Of a DNA stretch of 64,000 nucleotides, positions 22,213-31,420 are shown piece after piece. Positions within the stretch are counted from its first letter, which is position 1, and the number at the start of each line of letters is the position of its first letter. Under the pieces are notes generated by a model. That model was not told the DNA's origin, did no database searches, and saw nothing but the letters and a program-made list of their open reading frames with translations. The translations under genes were made by a program, and so were the position numbers. The stretch is from Labyrinthula sp. Ha (taxonomy: Eukaryota; Sar; Bigyra; Labyrinthulida; Labyrinthulaceae): NCBI GenBank assembly GCA_015227615.1, contig JAALGZ010000006.1, positions 1,550,001 through 1,614,000 on the forward strand. Reading direction: 5' to 3'.

Positions 22213-23364
22213 ATGGAAAAGCAGCAGCTAGCAAGAAACAACTCTTCCCCTATCGTCAATTCATTGCTTAATCACCTCTCCTCAACTATTGAACTGAAAA
22301 ATTACTTCAATAACAAGCATGTATCTAATTTGTATTTAATTTCCTGTGAATCTGCAAAGTACGGGTCCTTCTTTAAAGATTTGCAACTTTCTTCAGATCA
22401 CTACATGCTTCTGACAACTCTTGGCTCAAGAAGTAACAAACTTTTTGAACTCAATACACGCAAAGAAGCCGCGAAGATTTCTCTAAGCTCAAATATTTAT
22501 TCAACCTCAATATATCCATTTTTCTGTAGAGACATTCCTCAAACGCAGTGTTTTCTCTCTCTACAAAAAGATACTCCTCTTCAACTCCTTGATAAGTCTG
22601 GACTTCGTAGAGCTACCTATACAGCGCTGAATCAAGTAGATAATGTTGCTAAAGTTTATTCAACTACATTCACACCTTCTGGAAATAACATAATATGTGG
22701 TGGACAAGGTTGTGTTTACCTTTTTGATACCTCCAGACCAGAAACAGTTCGAGCTCTTTCTTCTGAAGATAACTTTTTTTCATTAAAAAGAAAACGAGGA
22801 AGAAAATGGATAAACGGAATTGTCTCTTGTTTTGATTTTTCCTCGGGTCAGGTGGAAAATCCTGTTATAGCAGCTGGCAGTTATGGAGGAAAAGTTTGTA
22901 TCTTTGATCTGAGAAATTTTCCATCTAAAGTCGAACATGTCTTACTTGAGGAGGATTTTTGTTGTGGAGTGACTAAACTGAAGTTTTGTTCCGATGGATA
23001 TAAAATATTTGTAAGAGGCCGTCGATCAACTTTCATTTCGTTGTTTGACTTAAGGATGTTTGGGAAAAGGCAGTATATAGAAAGGCTTAAAGCAGAAGCA
23101 GATACAAACTTAGGCCTAGGTTTTGATGTTGGATATATCAAAGGGAAAGAGTATCTATTAGCTGGAACAACTGAAACAAAGTTAGTGCTATATAATATTT
23201 CAGAAGGGAATCAAAGCGAAATAAGCTCCATTGCAGATATTAATTCTGTGAAGTTTTTAAAAAGTGGAACTCATAAACAAGTCCTAGTCTCCTCTGGACA
23301 AAGATATTTTTCTGAAAATGAGGAGAAGAGATCTTATTTGAGTGTGTTAAATCTGACTATTTGA
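22213..23364 (+). CDS. WRAP53/TCAB1-like WD40 protein
   Basis: This WD40 protein resembles WRAP53 (TCAB1), which in animals binds the CAB box of scaRNAs and telomerase RNA and brings them to Cajal bodies. The ATG at 22213 gives 383 aa; the frame is open back to 22108 without an ATG, so a hidden 5' exon is possible. Recognisable parts are 'YSTTFTPSGNNIICGG...VYLFDTSRPE' (about residues 149-177), matching '[28 protein letters not shown]', and the blade 'NGIVSCFDFS...IAAGSYGGKVCIFDLR' (about 201-234), matching the WRAP53 'GIISCIAFS...YACGSYGRSLGLY' block. A basic KRKRGRK loop lies between. It ends 5 nt from the stop of the converging 2,015-aa gene. Confidence 0.75.
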   Translation: MEKQQLARNNSSPIVNSLLNHLSSTIELKNYFNNKHVSNLYLISCESAKYGSFFKDLQLSSDHYMLLTTLGSRSNKLFELNTRKEAAKISLSSNIYSTSIYPFFCRDIPQTQCFLSLQKDTPLQLLDKSGLRRATYTALNQVDNVAKVYSTTFTPSGNNIICGGQGCVYLFDTSRPETVRALSSEDNFFSLKRKRGRKWINGIVSCFDFSSGQVENPVIAAGSYGGKVCIFDLRNFPSKVEHVLLEEDFCCGVTKLKFCSDGYKIFVRGRRSTFISLFDLRMFGKRQYIERLKAEADTNLGLGFDVGYIKGKEYLLAGTTETKLVLYNISEGNQSEISSIADINSVKFLKSGTHKQVLVSSGQRYFSENEEKRSYLSVLNLTI

Positions 23365-23369
23365 CCATT

Positions 23370-26300
23370 CTACCTATGAAAGTTTTTGGCTGGCCATCCT
23401 TGGAGTGTTGCATCCTCGCTCGTTCTATCCCCCTGGAACAATAAAGTATGTTCCATTAAGATAGACCCTTTTCCCATGGAAGATCCAGTCAACAACCTGG
23501 ATCCGTTTCTAAGAGTGCAGTCATCACCTATTTTTAAGCGATCTAACGTGAATTCTCCCCTTGAGTTCAGGTGACAAACAACAGCAGCAGAATCTATATT
23601 TACATTGTCGCCTAGCTTTACAAGATCAGGTTCAGTAAGCATAGGACGAGCGCCAGTTGGAAACAAACAGCACCTTTTACCAATTTTTGCTCCCATTAGC
23701 CTGTAGTATTGGTTTAATAGCAAGGTGCCTCTTATAAAATCTAGCGTCCCGTAACCAGCAAAACCTATTTTTCGGCGAAATTCTTGTAGCGTAAGATTTA
23801 TTTGCCAGCGTTGACAGTAGGAAGATTCATCCCAGTTGTATTTCCCTGGTTTCCTCCTTCCAACTAAAAGTCTAGTGAACACTATATCATATAGCAATAC
23901 AAGAAGAAGCAAACTGTTGAACAAAGCAATATGTAGATAGAACAGCTCCGGGATCCAACTGTGATCAGAAGCAGGTTGCAATGGAATAAAGTTTCTCAAA
24001 GCATGTTCATAGCCCCCATTGAGATATGAACTGAGTAGAAAAGTCCCTGCAAGGACCATTGCTCTAGTTGCACTTGCAAAAGTTGTCACCAGAATGGAGA
24101 AAAGTATTACTTGCCATTCTCTGAGAACATAGTATTTTGTCTTCAGCTGTCTTAAGTGAAATGCACGGCCAAATGGTGTTGAAAATTCTTCTTCTGCGGT
24201 GTAGGATTCTAATTTATCTAATGCTAAAGTGTTCTCATTAAATCCTATTGCATTTGGAGCTTGAGAAGCAAGAACTTTATCTCCAAGAATTACTGATCCG
24301 GGTTGAGTCACAACATCTTCCTGGACAAGGGCTCCAGTACCAACAACCGTAAACTCACTAACCACGGATCCCGGCAAGATTACACAACGATCTGCAACAT
24401 TAGCTTTATTTTGTATTGTTATTTTCTTAGCTATTGACTTTGAAGTGTTTAATAGAAGAGAACGGCTTCCAAAAATTACATCATCGCCAATTTCGAGTAA
24501 ATCATGCTCTACCACATTGAATCCTGATCCAGGCCAATAAACTCGGTTACCAACTTTACTACCTAACAATCTATAGCAAAAGCTAACAGCATCATAATGC
24601 TTTCCAATTAACTTGAGGATTCCTCCAAGAGAGCCGTCTGGTAAAAGTGAATACATAATATAGTGCCTAACTTTGGTTATCAAGGAAGCTTTTCTTCCTC
24701 GTTTTCCTGGTTTAAATTTACCAATGAGAAGACGTTTGATTAAGACAACAAAACCAAAATATACAAAAGGTGTCACAGTAGCTTCAACTACTCTTACGCA
24801 GATGTAGTATGCAATTCTCTTTGGATGGGAAAAGTAGATCACACTGTCTTGGAGTTGGTAAAGGTATCCAAACTCGTCTTTATCATCATAAACCATGTTG
24901 AATAAGACTGCAATTACGGGTATATATGATACAAACTTAGCAAGAGCATAGATTGGTAACACAAAGAGTACATATGCAGTAATCCCTGGGTAATTTTCTT
25001 CACTAACATTTGCATATTCTTGGAAAGGAATAGATTTTTTACTTTGGGCAGTGATTTCATGCGAAGACATTGTTGGAGGAATCACTGACCCCTGAAATAT
25101 TTCATGCCCGGGTGCAACAACTGCTTTTGGTCCAATTACCACATCCTTGTGAATAACTATTCTCTTCAATATAAACTCTCCATTGATTTCAGGAGCAAAA
25201 GCTCTTACTTTTGCCTCTTCACCAACTTCAGCTCTCCAGCCAATGCTTACCAGATCATAATCCCCTATCTGAGCTGTACTGTGAATCTTAGCAGTAAACG
25301 CAATATGAGCCCCCAAGAGATTGTAGTAGATAATTCTACTAAAGTTAAACCAGTTAAAAGCTCCCTTGCCACAAATCAAGAGCAGCTGTTCAACTAAATA
25401 CCACCGAATATAATAAGAACCATATGTTTTATAGCTTCCTGTCCTATACTTGAACAGTATAAGCCATTTAAGAATAATCCCAAGTATAGGAAAAACAGAA
25501 AGAGAAAGTAATTTTGTGGCAACAAGAGCTTGAACTAAAGGAACAGTTCTTGTATCAGCACGATAATAGAATGAAAAGAAAAATATAAATGTAAGAAAAA
25601 GACCAAGTCTTCTAACAGGATATAAAATTGAAGCTGGGAACATTTGAATCAAAGTAATTAGAATTGCCATAAATCCTTCTCTAATATAGACCATTAGAGG
25701 CAGCAAGCAGTCAAGGGAGCCATCTCTTGAGGGACCACTTGACGCAGTATCTTCTCTATATGGAACATTTTCTGTACTTTTTGCATAGGTCTTTATATAG
25801 AGCAGAATTGAAGAAAAAGTTTGCAGCTCATAAACTTGTAAAATGGAAAAATCAATGCCGAAATCTTCTCTTACCCTTGCCGCTAAACTGCCAGTAAGAA
25901 ACGAATTTCCACCAACATTGAAAAAGGAGCTCTCTCTATTAAATGAGGCATCCCTTGGAATTCCAAGAATTTCATTCCATATTAGTCTAAACTTCTTTTC
26001 TACAGAGTAATATTTTTTCAAATCTTTAGTCTTCAACCTTTGTTGTTCTGCTTTGACGGTTCTATACTCTCGTAGAATAGATGAGTTCATAAGTGGATTA
26101 CCCTGGATGTCTGAAATTCTTAAAATCATATTGGGGCTCACAGATTCAGTAGAAACTTTGAGAGAAGCAATAACTTCCTGAATTTTCTTTACCTTCTGAG
26201 AATTTTCATCGTATACAATTATAAGATCTATGGAGTGAAAGGGTTCAGCGAGAATGATCAAACTTGGTTTTGATCGCAGATGAGACAATGAAAGTTTCGT

Positions 26301-29300
26301 ATCGGATGATGTTGTACTTTCTAAATCTGTACTTTCTTTATCTGAATCCTTGTAATCAATCTTGATCAAGTCAACAATAGAATGCTTATTATTTCCATTT
26401 CTTGAGCCAACATAGGCCAAATAGCAGTTCTGAAGAACGTTATTGTCCCGAGTCAAGAAAAGATCAGAGGCAGAGGCACTCTTTGCATTTTGACTCTCTG
26501 AAGTATGCATTAACATTTCTATGGCTAAGCTTGATAAATCTGGGAGACATGGCAGAGCCACAGTCCATTTATTTTGTCCCTTAACTTTCTGTGTAAAAAA
26601 GGTATTATTCCAAAAATTGTTTTTCTGTTGTTCAGAGGCTTTAATCTCTTTCAAACCAATTTTTTTGGAAAATCCAACCCTAAGTACTTTTCCAGTCCTT
26701 GTTTTTGGTAAGCTTGAAGAAAAAATAAGAATCTCTGGACGCTTGCTGTAAGTTAGCTTCTCTCTTGAAAACTCTTGCAACTCACTTAGAGTGACCGGCC
26801 GTACTCGATCTCTCAAAACAATTAACAGTCCAACACACTCCTGAAGAGTTTCGTGCCTTGCACTAAAACACATGGTCCTCAGAATTTTAGGATGCTGGTT
26901 AAAAATGGTTTCAACCTCATGAGGAGAAATAATTTCACCACCCCGGTTAATTACTTCCTTCTTTCTTCCAGTTACAAAAAGGAATCCGTCCTCATCCAGT
27001 TTCCCCATATCTCCTGTTTTGAACCATTCTAGACCATCCTTTTCAATAAAAACTGTGCTTGGTTCATCTTGGTAATTCAAGTACCCATTAAAAGCTGGAA
27101 CCCCTGAAACCAAGATTTCACCTTCCTCATGGAGAAAAAAATTATTCCTTGTCTCACTATAAATAGCAATATTTGGACCAGTAGTGATTCCACTAGTTCC
27201 TTCTTTCGAAAGCCAGCTTTTTCCAATTGGTGGAGAACATATGGGCATGCATTCAGACATCCCATATCCAGGAAGAATCTCACATGTTTCACCATAAAAC
27301 TCCTTCATCTCTTCTTGCGTTGATTTAGGTAAGTTTCCAGCTGCATTAGCAATAAATCGTAACCGAGGGGCTGAAAAATTATTTTGTTTTCCCCATGCAA
27401 GAAAAGCCGAAGATTGAGTTGGACCAGAGTAATACCAAGTAATAGAATGTGCATTGACATTATTCCAGAATATCTCAGGATCAAAACCTGGTGACGCTAC
27501 CACAGATCCACCAGATAGGACAACTGCAACTAAATTGCGAACAATTCCACCGACATGATTAAAAGGCATACAGTTGAAACAAACATCCTTCTTTCGTAAG
27601 TCCCATCCTTTAATTATACATTGTGCTCCAATTACAAGCGTTTTCAAGGTATATGGCACAAATTTTTTTCTTCCAGTTGTACCAGATGTTTGTAGTATTA
27701 AACTTATCCGTTTATCTTGATCAACGTTTTTTTTAATTTCTTCTTTAGTAGAGTTGACTAAAAGCTCCAAGTCATAAAAGGCAGGAAGTTTTCGACTTTC
27801 ATCAACAACTAGGACACAACATGTACTTTGAATAAGATCTAAGTCCATTCTATTAAGAAATGGTTTTGATACAATTATTAAGTCAATGTCCAAAGCATCA
27901 AGTATTTCTTGTGTTTCCTTCCAAGTTTGTAGAGGATCTGCTGGCACTACCGTATAATGATTAAGCACAGATAATAACAAAATGCCTAAAAGTGGACCAT
28001 TCTGTACTAGTAATAAGACTCTAGAGTTTTCATTTACGTCAACATTAAGAGTTTTTAAACGATGTGGAAAATCTCGCACGCTGTCTTTAACTTGCTGATG
28101 AGTCCAAGCGTATTCTTTTTGAATTGCTGATAGAATAGCTGGAGAAGAGTTATCATGCAAATATGAAACAAGATCTTTGTGTTTTGTTTTCTTATACTTC
28201 TCTTCAAATTTAAATCCTGGGCCGAGTATATATTTAGAACCATCACTTGTTTTCTTGAACCTCGGTTTAAATTTTTCTTTTGATTTCTTTTTTTTTCTAA
28301 CGAACAAACAATAATAAATTTCATATAAATTGATGAGAAAAAAAAGAGATCCAAGAATAATCAAATCGGGAAAAGTGAAGTCAAACAAGGGTTCGTAAGG
28401 TGGTGTTGGAATAGTAGTATTGAAAAAATGGTTCCAACATGTTTGCCACATTCTTGCACTTTCATGCCCTACACCTGGAACAATGACTTTCCTCCATTTA
28501 AACTCTTCCTCCCATGAACTGAAATTCACTTCATTTTCAAAATCTGGCATATCATCTAAAAACTCCATCGAGGAAATGAATTTAAAATATTTATTCCCTC
28601 GTGCAAATCTAGAAATACCTTGAGCAAATACACCACTGGATGGTGGTGAAGGTTCTAAATCACTACTTCCAAGAGTTAGCACAAAATCAAATTCAACCCC
28701 TTTTATCGCAAGATCGCTGTAAATTTTTTCTAACTTTTCTGGACTAAATGCAGCCTCATCTAAAATGAAAGGGAATTCTTCTCCGAAGCGCTTATCAAAC
28801 GTTGGAAACGTATAACTAAATGGATTACCAGCACAAGCAGAGTGCACAGATTCAGTCAGCGTTTCCAAATCCCCAAGAAGAACGTGTCTAGCAACTAATT
28901 GACCTCCTGCTGAATGTCCCCAGTAGTAAAACTTCTCTGCATTGAGATTAAGCTCTCTTTTAAATACCTGCCAGGCATTTTCAATATGCGCAGAAAGATA
29001 GTTATTAGGATCAAAGGGTGTAATAAACTCTCTCTCTCCTTTACCTTTACGATTATCCCATTCTGCAACGTTATTCCACTGATATCCAAACGGCTCTCTC
29101 CAAAATTTATACCGATCTGCCTTTAATGGACATTGATTTTTCTTAAGCTTTGTTACCATTGGAGTGACTCGAATTCCTAAAAGAATCACCCCATCTTTAT
29201 CTGCTTGAAGAGGAATCGGTCCTGTAGCATAACTTGATGAGTAAATATTTCTTGTATTTCCACCAACAAATAAGAACACTTTATGCTCAGCAGCGTTTAG

Positions 29301-29417
29301 ATCAAAACCCTTTGGAAATCGAAACCATAATTCCACTGGTTTGCATAAGTGTACAACTGTTCTCTTATGCCAACCTCTGAATATTTTAACTTTTTCAAAC
29401 TCTGCTTCGTTTGACAT
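23370..29417 (-). CDS. Hydrolase-adenylation-carrier-acyltransferase membrane megaprotein
   Basis: A single intronless 2,015-aa frame. The domains in order are: an alpha/beta hydrolase (about 1-340) with nucleophile elbow G-H-S169-A-G-G and probable catalytic His318; a membrane segment (about 349-372); and an adenylation domain (about 415-920) with 'TSGTTGRKK' (577-585), 'GYGMSEC' (717-723), 'TGDMG' (801-805), 'GRKKEVINRGGEI' (817-829) and catalytic Lys910 in 'PKTRTGK'. Next come a linker, a carrier domain (about 1135-1210) with the phosphopantetheine Ser1172 in 'GGNS', and three left-handed-beta-helix units (about 1368-1450, 1617-1715, 1905-2010) alternating with pairs of membrane helices. 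The carrier plus three hexapeptide units among helices is the plan of the NRPS terminal-domain family (TIGR02353) and of bacterial epsilon-poly-lysine synthetase. It probably activates an amino or carboxylic acid and transfers or polymerises it at a membrane. The substrate is unknown. Confidence 0.88.
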   Translation of the reverse strand: MSNEAEFEKVKIFRGWHKRTVVHLCKPVELWFRFPKGFDLNAAEHKVFLFVGGNTRNIYSSSYATGPIPLQADKDGVILLGIRVTPMVTKLKKNQCPLKADRYKFWREPFGYQWNNVAEWDNRKGKGEREFITPFDPNNYLSAHIENAWQVFKRELNLNAEKFYYWGHSAGGQLVARHVLLGDLETLTESVHSACAGNPFSYTFPTFDKRFGEEFPFILDEAAFSPEKLEKIYSDLAIKGVEFDFVLTLGSSDLEPSPPSSGVFAQGISRFARGNKYFKFISSMEFLDDMPDFENEVNFSSWEEEFKWRKVIVPGVGHESARMWQTCWNHFFNTTIPTPPYEPLFDFTFPDLIILGSLFFLINLYEIYYCLFVRKKKKSKEKFKPRFKKTSDGSKYILGPGFKFEEKYKKTKHKDLVSYLHDNSSPAILSAIQKEYAWTHQQVKDSVRDFPHRLKTLNVDVNENSRVLLLVQNGPLLGILLLSVLNHYTVVPADPLQTWKETQEILDALDIDLIIVSKPFLNRMDLDLIQSTCCVLVVDESRKLPAFYDLELLVNSTKEEIKKNVDQDKRISLILQTSGTTGRKKFVPYTLKTLVIGAQCIIKGWDLRKKDVCFNCMPFNHVGGIVRNLVAVVLSGGSVVASPGFDPEIFWNNVNAHSITWYYSGPTQSSAFLAWGKQNNFSAPRLRFIANAAGNLPKSTQEEMKEFYGETCEILPGYGMSECMPICSPPIGKSWLSKEGTSGITTGPNIAIYSETRNNFFLHEEGEILVSGVPAFNGYLNYQDEPSTVFIEKDGLEWFKTGDMGKLDEDGFLFVTGRKKEVINRGGEIISPHEVETIFNQHPKILRTMCFSARHETLQECVGLLIVLRDRVRPVTLSELQEFSREKLTYSKRPEILIFSSSLPKTRTGKVLRVGFSKKIGLKEIKASEQQKNNFWNNTFFTQKVKGQNKWTVALPCLPDLSSLAIEMLMHTSESQNAKSASASDLFLTRDNNVLQNCYLAYVGSRNGNNKHSIVDLIKIDYKDSDKESTDLESTTSSDTKLSLSHLRSKPSLIILAEPFHSIDLIIVYDENSQKVKKIQEVIASLKVSTESVSPNMILRISDIQGNPLMNSSILREYRTVKAEQQRLKTKDLKKYYSVEKKFRLIWNEILGIPRDASFNRESSFFNVGGNSFLTGSLAARVREDFGIDFSILQVYELQTFSSILLYIKTYAKSTENVPYREDTASSGPSRDGSLDCLLPLMVYIREGFMAILITLIQMFPASILYPVRRLGLFLTFIFFFSFYYRADTRTVPLVQALVATKLLSLSVFPILGIILKWLILFKYRTGSYKTYGSYYIRWYLVEQLLLICGKGAFNWFNFSRIIYYNLLGAHIAFTAKIHSTAQIGDYDLVSIGWRAEVGEEAKVRAFAPEINGEFILKRIVIHKDVVIGPKAVVAPGHEIFQGSVIPPTMSSHEITAQSKKSIPFQEYANVSEENYPGITAYVLFVLPIYALAKFVSYIPVIAVLFNMVYDDKDEFGYLYQLQDSVIYFSHPKRIAYYICVRVVEATVTPFVYFGFVVLIKRLLIGKFKPGKRGRKASLITKVRHYIMYSLLPDGSLGGILKLIGKHYDAVSFCYRLLGSKVGNRVYWPGSGFNVVEHDLLEIGDDVIFGSRSLLLNTSKSIAKKITIQNKANVADRCVILPGSVVSEFTVVGTGALVQEDVVTQPGSVILGDKVLASQAPNAIGFNENTLALDKLESYTAEEEFSTPFGRAFHLRQLKTKYYVLREWQVILFSILVTTFASATRAMVLAGTFLLSSYLNGGYEHALRNFIPLQPASDHSWIPELFYLHIALFNSLLLLVLLYDIVFTRLLVGRRKPGKYNWDESSYCQRWQINLTLQEFRRKIGFAGYGTLDFIRGTLLLNQYYRLMGAKIGKRCCLFPTGARPMLTEPDLVKLGDNVNIDSAAVVCHLNSRGEFTLDRLKIGDDCTLRNGSRLLTGSSMGKGSILMEHTLLFQGDRTSEDATLQGWPAKNFHR

Positions 29418-29598
29418 TTACTTTCAGTTTTATATCTATAGATGTACTTACTAAATAGCAGTTGTGATAAGACTAAGTAAACACTGACTACACTTCTACC
29501 AAACACTTCAAGTTCAATATATATGTATATTATGGCGTATTAGAATAAGAAACTATTCTTTTTTTTGGGACTTGACACATGTTATATGTCTGGTGATG

Positions 29599-29639
29599 CC
29601 CGGACTTTTCCGGGATTGGGTTTAATAAGAATTCCCGGG
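29599..29639. promoter_or_regulatory. CCCGG hairpin and CCCGGG palindrome
   Basis: A CCCGG/CCGGG inverted repeat with a 6-nt loop (29599-29614) is followed 19 nt later by a perfect CCCGGG (29634-29639). It lies about 180-220 bp upstream of the start of the 2,015-aa gene. Three copies of a GC-rich core in such AT-rich DNA could be a protein-binding site. The role is inference. Confidence 0.2.
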
Positions 29640-30199
29640 TATTGGAATAGCAGTTTCATTATTTATTTTGTAATTTACTTGTTTATATAATAGAGTTAAC
29701 AGGGATTATTTTACATTAGCATCAGGTGCTTTGGTATTAGTGAGCTGTAAATGTACCTGTTATTAACTTGCTACTTAACTCTATTATAATATATCAATTA
29801 CTATTGTATTAATACTGTGTGTTGTTGTTATAGTACATTTTGTGCCATGGGCGAATTTTACCCCAAAACTAAGCTCAATGATATTCCATCTAATCTTATT
29901 TAAAAAAGTACAAAGGATACTAATATGCAACCACAGTTGTGGACCTATATCGATACAGTTAGACACCTTCCCGATCAAGTTGTATAGCTGAAATATGGAG
30001 AAGATATAGAAGGCCTGCAAGGTTGAAGATCGTAGTTTTTTATTTTTCTGATTTCTGTACTCCTTGTTCATGAAAATTCCTATTTCCAGAGGAAAACTAA
30101 CTTAGAGTATAATTTCACAACCTTACACTGCCCCATAATGTACAAGAAGAGTTAACACCTGCTAACATTTCGGTTATTGGTTGAGAGCAGATTACATGA

Positions 30200-31420
30200 A
30201 GAGGACTAAGGCTACAATAGGGCAATGAGTATTTTTAGTAGTATGATAAAGGCTCCTTCCTTTGGGCAAGGTTGTAATTGGTTAGATGTAAGTGTTTGTG
30301 CAAGTTTTCGCATTTTCTACAAGGCCAATTGTGGCTGCAGAGAGGGGAAAATTCCTCTTTGAGGATTCGAGGGTTCTCAAACTTGAGCTCACTCAAATAA
30401 AATTTTACGAGTTTGGAGGATGCTGAAAACTTATTAATGGACCTCAAAATAATGAACTAGGAACCCGTTGAGAGGCCTTAAAATTCTCCATGAAAACCTC
30501 ATTGAGTTCCTCAGCAAGTATGTTAGCGAAACTCACTCAGAATCACTCACAAAAGTCCTAAAAGCTATGAATGAATTCTCAATGAGGCCGCAGTAAACTG
30601 CCTAAGCCCCCAATTTTAGCAGGATTAGGATGGAAACTGCCATCACCGCTGTGATCAGAGCAATGGCCCTTGTTCCAGCCAACAAGTTTGGTTTTAAAGG
30701 CCTCGTGCATCCAAGATGGTATTAACAGCCGATCTGATTCCAGGTTTCTTAACTTCACCAACCCATTAAGTTTAAGTTAAGAGGATGCAGCATTTCAGTG
30801 TCTGATGAAACTTGGCAATTTAAAGGATTTGAAGCCAAAGTGAAGATTCACATCTCTTTTCTCAGAGCTTCCCATGGCTTGTTTCAGCACCTCTCTGACA
30901 CTGTACAGAGTCGTGCAGAAGGCTATAAATCATATGCAGTATTATCTTCAGAAAAATATGAAGCATAGATAGGAAACCTTACTAATTCATATACCAAGAA
31001 TATCTTTACAAGAGGTCTTTCCTATTTTGGAGGGAGAGTACTAGGATATTAGGGTTTCTCGTGACATTTACTGAGGATGTTAAAAAAAGTGATCAAACTC
31101 ATATAAATGCTAGAACTGAAAAATGTTATTCTTTTGACTTGAACATGGAGAACAGAATTTTTAGAACTTTATTTTTGTTCTGAGTTTTCCAAAATATGAG
31201 TGGGGCCAATATAAATCTTTCGTTTCTGTTGCTGGCCTTCCCACCTGCAACGGAATTAGCTGCCCCAAGCTCATCAGCAGATTTCATAGATGTGAGCTGT
31301 TATACAGCATTGGTATTAATCTAAAACAACTGCTTTCAAGTGGATCAGTCAAAATGCTGACAAAAATGCAATATGAATGCTCAGTTTTTCAGTGGCACGG
31401 ACAGTCTAGACTAGTACTTT
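30200..31420. other. GC-richer island, possible relic
   Basis: Locally higher GC and several 45-70 codon stretches with gene-like amino-acid composition on both strands, none of which joins into a gene or matches a family I know. It may be an old decayed coding region of unknown origin. I cannot assign strand or family. Confidence 0.2.
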
